Of a DNA stretch of 64,000 nt, positions 61,625-64,000 are shown in pieces; the stretch's first letter is position 1, and each line of letters starts with the position of its first letter. A model generated the notes under the pieces. The model saw only the letters and a program-made list of their open reading frames with translations. It did no database searches and had not been told where the DNA came from. The position numbers were made by a program, and so were the translations under genes. Origin of the DNA: Lichenicola cladoniae (GTDB taxonomy: Bacteria > Pseudomonadota > Alphaproteobacteria > Acetobacterales > Acetobacteraceae); contig NZ_CP053710.1 in the NCBI RefSeq assembly GCF_013201075.1, positions 124,001-188,000 on the forward strand, given 5' to 3'.

Positions 61625-62410
61625 ATGGATGAATCAAATAGAACCGCTCGTGCCCATACAAAACTTGTCCGACTACTCGGCCAGAAGAACGAGACTCATC
61701 TTCTTCTTATCAACACCGAGAGCAGCCTGCGCGATGAGAGGCTGCATGAATCTTCAGCGGAGCCGGTCACCCTGACGAAGGCTGAGATACAACTCAAAGT
61801 GCACTACTTGGACGGCCCCCTCCTTAGAGAAACGACCAGCGGTTCACCGATAGCCAATTTTGGTGGTACGATCGAGCCAGTGTGGAACTCTAAAACGAAC
61901 GGCTGGTGTCAAAGGGTTCGGTTGTCAAACGGTTTTGTAATCATTGAACGACCGGAACTGCGTGGACTCGGATTGGGAACGTATCTGTTTGCGCAGATCG
62001 TGCTTTGGGCAAAGCGAGTTGCCCCCCAGGCTTGGGTGCAAGCAATAGTACTGTCCAGCGTCCAAGCAAGAGACACGGAGAGCCGGAATCGCCGCAACAA
62101 ATTTTACGAGAAGTTCGGCTTCGAATTTGACTATCGCTCTGTGGACGGTATCAAGGATGCAGAAGGGTCCTCCCAATCCATCAATATAAGCGACATGAAA
62201 GTTCCCGATAAAATCGAGACTATCGAAGTGCTTCCTTTGATTAATTTTCTACGGGAGAATTTTGAACAGATGCGGAAGGAGCGAAGTCGCTTCCATAGTG
62301 AAGTCCAACGCTACGAACGGGTGGTTGCGGACCATGTCGCACTATGCCGGGAAAATAATCTGCTGATTAGCCTAGGCAGGTGGTTGTACAGAATCCGGAG
62401 GCCAGAGTGA
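61625..62410 (+). CDS. GNAT-like acetyltransferase with C-terminal coiled coil
   Basis: 261 residues (MDESNRTARAHTKLVRLLGQ). The central part has acetyl-CoA-binding GNAT signatures: ERPELRGLGLGTYLFAQIVL (R-G-x-G-x-G/A pattern) and ESRNRRNKFYEKFGFEFDYR (N-x-x-FYEKxGF motif). The N-terminal 90 residues and the C-terminal coiled coil (INFLRENFEQMRKERSRFHS, EVQRYERVVADHVALCRENN) are not usual for stand-alone antibiotic acetyltransferases; a protein or small-molecule N-acetyltransferase is possible. Codon use is less GC-rich than neighbours, and it is bracketed by two inverted IS5 copies. Cargo gene; target unknown. Confidence 0.65.
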   Translation: MDESNRTARAHTKLVRLLGQKNETHLLLINTESSLRDERLHESSAEPVTLTKAEIQLKVHYLDGPLLRETTSGSPIANFGGTIEPVWNSKTNGWCQRVRLSNGFVIIERPELRGLGLGTYLFAQIVLWAKRVAPQAWVQAIVLSSVQARDTESRNRRNKFYEKFGFEFDYRSVDGIKDAEGSSQSINISDMKVPDKIETIEVLPLINFLRENFEQMRKERSRFHSEVQRYERVVADHVALCRENNLLISLGRWLYRIRRPE

Positions 62411-62425
62411 TTACCTTCCCTAATG

Positions 62426-63511
62426 GGCGTTGTTGCGTGGACCGGGCGGGAGGCAAGAGCTTGCCCTACCCGGTGATCGCTTCAGACGGTGGGAACGGAG
62501 ATGGGCTTGGTGATCCGGATCATTTGGTTGAGGGCACAGATGGCGATGGCGACCTCCGCTTTCTGACCGGTGGTCGACCGTGCTCTGAGCTTTGACCCGA
62601 TGATGTGTTTGTAGCAACCGATCGTCGTCTCCACGATGCTGCGTCGGCCGTAACCATTGGCTTTCTGCCAGGCCATGCGTCCCTTCTCGGTAATGTCCCG
62701 GACATGACGATTGCGAACGGTCTCGGTGTCGGCGTCAGCTTTGATGACCGAAGATGCTTTTGGCGGGATGACGATATGAGGTGGCGGGTTATGCTGGCGT
62801 GCGGCAGCAGCGTCATACACGGACGTGCCATCATAGGCGCCGTCGGCGATCACGCTGGCGATCTTCCCCTCCACCATTGCTAGCAGCCCCGCGACTTCTG
62901 ATATGTGCTGGTATCCTTGTCCGTCAGGTTGTGCGCCACGATTTCGCCAGTCTCGGCATTGACGGCCAGATGCAGCTTGCGCCATTACCTGGGTGTGCGG
63001 CCATGCTTCTCGGCATCCCACTCGCCCTGCCCGAAGACCTGCAGGCCCGTGCTGTCCATCACGACATGAACGGGCTCGTCACGCCGGGCGGCACGCGGTT
63101 GACGTCCGGCAAAGGCGCGCCCCCGACGGCTCAAGGTCGAATGATCAGGCACGCAAAGTGCCAGTCCGAGTAGGCGCAGAACCGAGCGCGCGAAACCTTC
63201 TGCCTGGCGTAGAGCCAGATGGAAGACCAATCGCAGGGTCAGCACCAGCTCGATCGCCACCTCGGCATAGACCGGTTGACCGCCTGGTGTCGTCCGGCGC
63301 GGGGCATGCCATCCAGCCAAGGCCGCCGTGTCCAGCCACAACGTCAAATCACCACGTTGCCGCAGACCAGCCTCATAGGCCGCCCAGTTCATGACCCGGC
63401 GACGGGCCTTCGGAATGTGGTGGCGGTGGGACGCGTTGTGCTTGAAGGGCATCCCAGACCTCTATCAGGCCAGGAGAGCCGCGTCAGCCGACCGGTCCAT
63501 GGACCAACGCC
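62426..63511 (-). mobile_element. IS5-family (IS903-type) element, copy 4, in an IS66 relic
   Basis: Ends GGCGTTGTTGCGTGGACC (left) and the complement GGCGTTGGTCCATGGACC (right). 1086 bp, inverted relative to copy 3. The right border interrupts an IS66 tnpA; the left border is not IS66, so no duplication is present. Confidence 0.85.
62482..63452 (-). pseudogene. IS5 transposase, two frame changes
   Basis: From ATG 63452 (MPFKHNASHRHHIPKARRRV) reading is normal through FAGRQPRAARRDEPVHVVMD and WDAEKHGRTPR, where a stop follows (near 62985) because of a shift. The second frame resumes at about 62900 (ISEVAGLLAMVEGKIASVIA) and ends at 62482. The segment coding for HLAVNAETGEIVAHNLTDKD is out of frame. 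Non-functional. Confidence 0.83.
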
Positions 63512-63778
63512 GGTCAGCGTCCCCGTGGCGCCAGTCAGCATCTGTCGCCGCCACGTGTAGAGCAGCCCGGTGCCGATCCCATGTCGCCGCGCCACATCAG
63601 ATGGCGTCAGACCGGGCTGCAGACTTTCGGCAACGATCTGGCACTTCTGCTCCGTCGTCCAATTCCGCCGGCGCTCTCCGCGGACGATGACCTCCATGGC
63701 AGCGCCGCGCGCGCTCTTACGGTCAATCGTATGAGTGGCTTCAGCATCGGTGAGCGCGGGCGGCAGCATCGTATCCAT
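63512..63778 (-). pseudogene. tnpA: IS66 tnpA, N-terminal fragment
   Basis: ATG 63778: MDTMLPPALTDAEATHTIDR, then the helix-turn-helix block RRNWTTEQKCQIVAESLQPG, LTPSDVARRHGIGTGLLYTW and RRQMLTGATGTLTG, at which point IS5 copy 4 begins (63511). Only about 89 of the usual 120-150 codons remain. The recognition helix is complete. Confidence 0.8.
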
Positions 63779-63837
63779 GCAGCCCTTCCAACATATTCAG
63801 CCACGCCAGAGCCATGTGCCGGTCCCGCGACGCTTAC
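63512..63837 (-). mobile_element. IS66-family 5' end with tnpA start, cut by IS5
   Basis: Inferred IS66 terminus at 63837, where the minus strand begins GTAAGCGTCGCGGGACCGGC. Leading into tnpA from ATG 63778. The rest of the IS66 is not present on the other side of IS5 copy 4. A different IS66 subtype from the one at 1-1839. Confidence 0.72.
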
Positions 63838-64000
63838 GTGGCAGACCCAGCACCGCTACATGCAAACAGAACCGATGGCCGACATCATGGCACCGACCAT
63901 CAACGTCGAACCTGCACAGATTGCCACCGTAGCCGCTTGACCGTAGGCCAACTCAGCTACACCCCAATTTCCACCACGTTGACGGACACGACCGATTAGG
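63838..64000. other. Window end, no gene assigned
   Basis: A rightward frame through YMQTEPMADIMAPTINVEPA to TAG/TGA at 63940 may be a short open frame, but has no family or clear ribosome binding site. No IS terminus beyond 63837 was recognised. Confidence 0.3.

Noticed and set aside
60377-63511. Definite composite transposon
   Set aside because: The outer copies lack matching target duplications and one is defective; a composite unit is only a possibility.

Overview
The window looks like part of a large, heavily rearranged plasmid (or plasmid-derived island) of an acetic acid bacterium or close relative (Acetobacteraceae, Alphaproteobacteria). The evidence is the high GC content, the IS complement (IS1380, IS5/IS903, IS5/IS427, IS110, IS481 and ISNCY types), a MucR/Ros regulator, a DotA/TraY-type conjugation gene and a ccdAB-like module. 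No rRNA, tRNA, CRISPR array or replication initiator was found. All identifications come from reading the translated sequence; no database search was run.

Layout. 1-5.7 kb: an IS66 copy cut by the window edge, a tandem ribbon-helix-helix protein, IS3/IS110/LysR relics, an SDR oxidoreductase and an IS5 copy. 5.7-6.7 kb: no convincing gene. 6.7-13.5 kb: two mirror-image IS110-type elements on either side of an IS481-type element; the right IS110 copy is split by an IS21 element with a 7-bp target duplication. 13.5-28.2 kb: an IS graveyard (IS5, IS21, IS3, IS4, IS6, Tn3 pieces) enclosing a small prophage-like gene cluster with its own regulator (15.2-18.2 kb) and an amidohydrolase/decarboxylase gene (22.1-23.1 kb).

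28.3-38.7 kb is the least disturbed section: a membrane diguanylate cyclase with a propeller sensor, a small exported protein made of four repeats with the core IFHHWP, a decayed DUF2382 gene, an SF2 helicase, an HU protein, an AT-hook protein, an overlapping operon (MucR, DUF2786 protein, SprT-like protease, DnaQ-like exonuclease) and a ccdAB-like toxin-antitoxin pair whose toxin is frameshifted. 39-41.2 kb: an ISNCY element and an IS30 relic. 41.3-48.5 kb: an I-type (T4BSS-like) conjugation segment (TraX-like, DsbC/G-like, lipoprotein, coiled-coil protein, DotA/TraY, a 630-residue accessory protein), cut upstream by IS21.

48.5-54.2 kb: IS21 carrying an IS5/IS427 insertion, then truncated IS1380 and IS5 elements. 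54.2-60.4 kb: a stress island of YsnF/DUF2382 proteins, a CsbD-like protein, a PAS-LuxR regulator, a secreted PepSY-like protein and a Gly-rich general-stress protein. 60.4-64 kb: two IS5 copies on either side of a GNAT-like gene, the second sitting in an IS66 tnpA. Many transposase genes carry single in-frame stops, mostly TAG, so most of the IS load appears to be decaying. The best candidates for new biology are the IFHHWP-repeat protein, the IS110 pair at both IS481 termini, and the plasmid-borne stress island.
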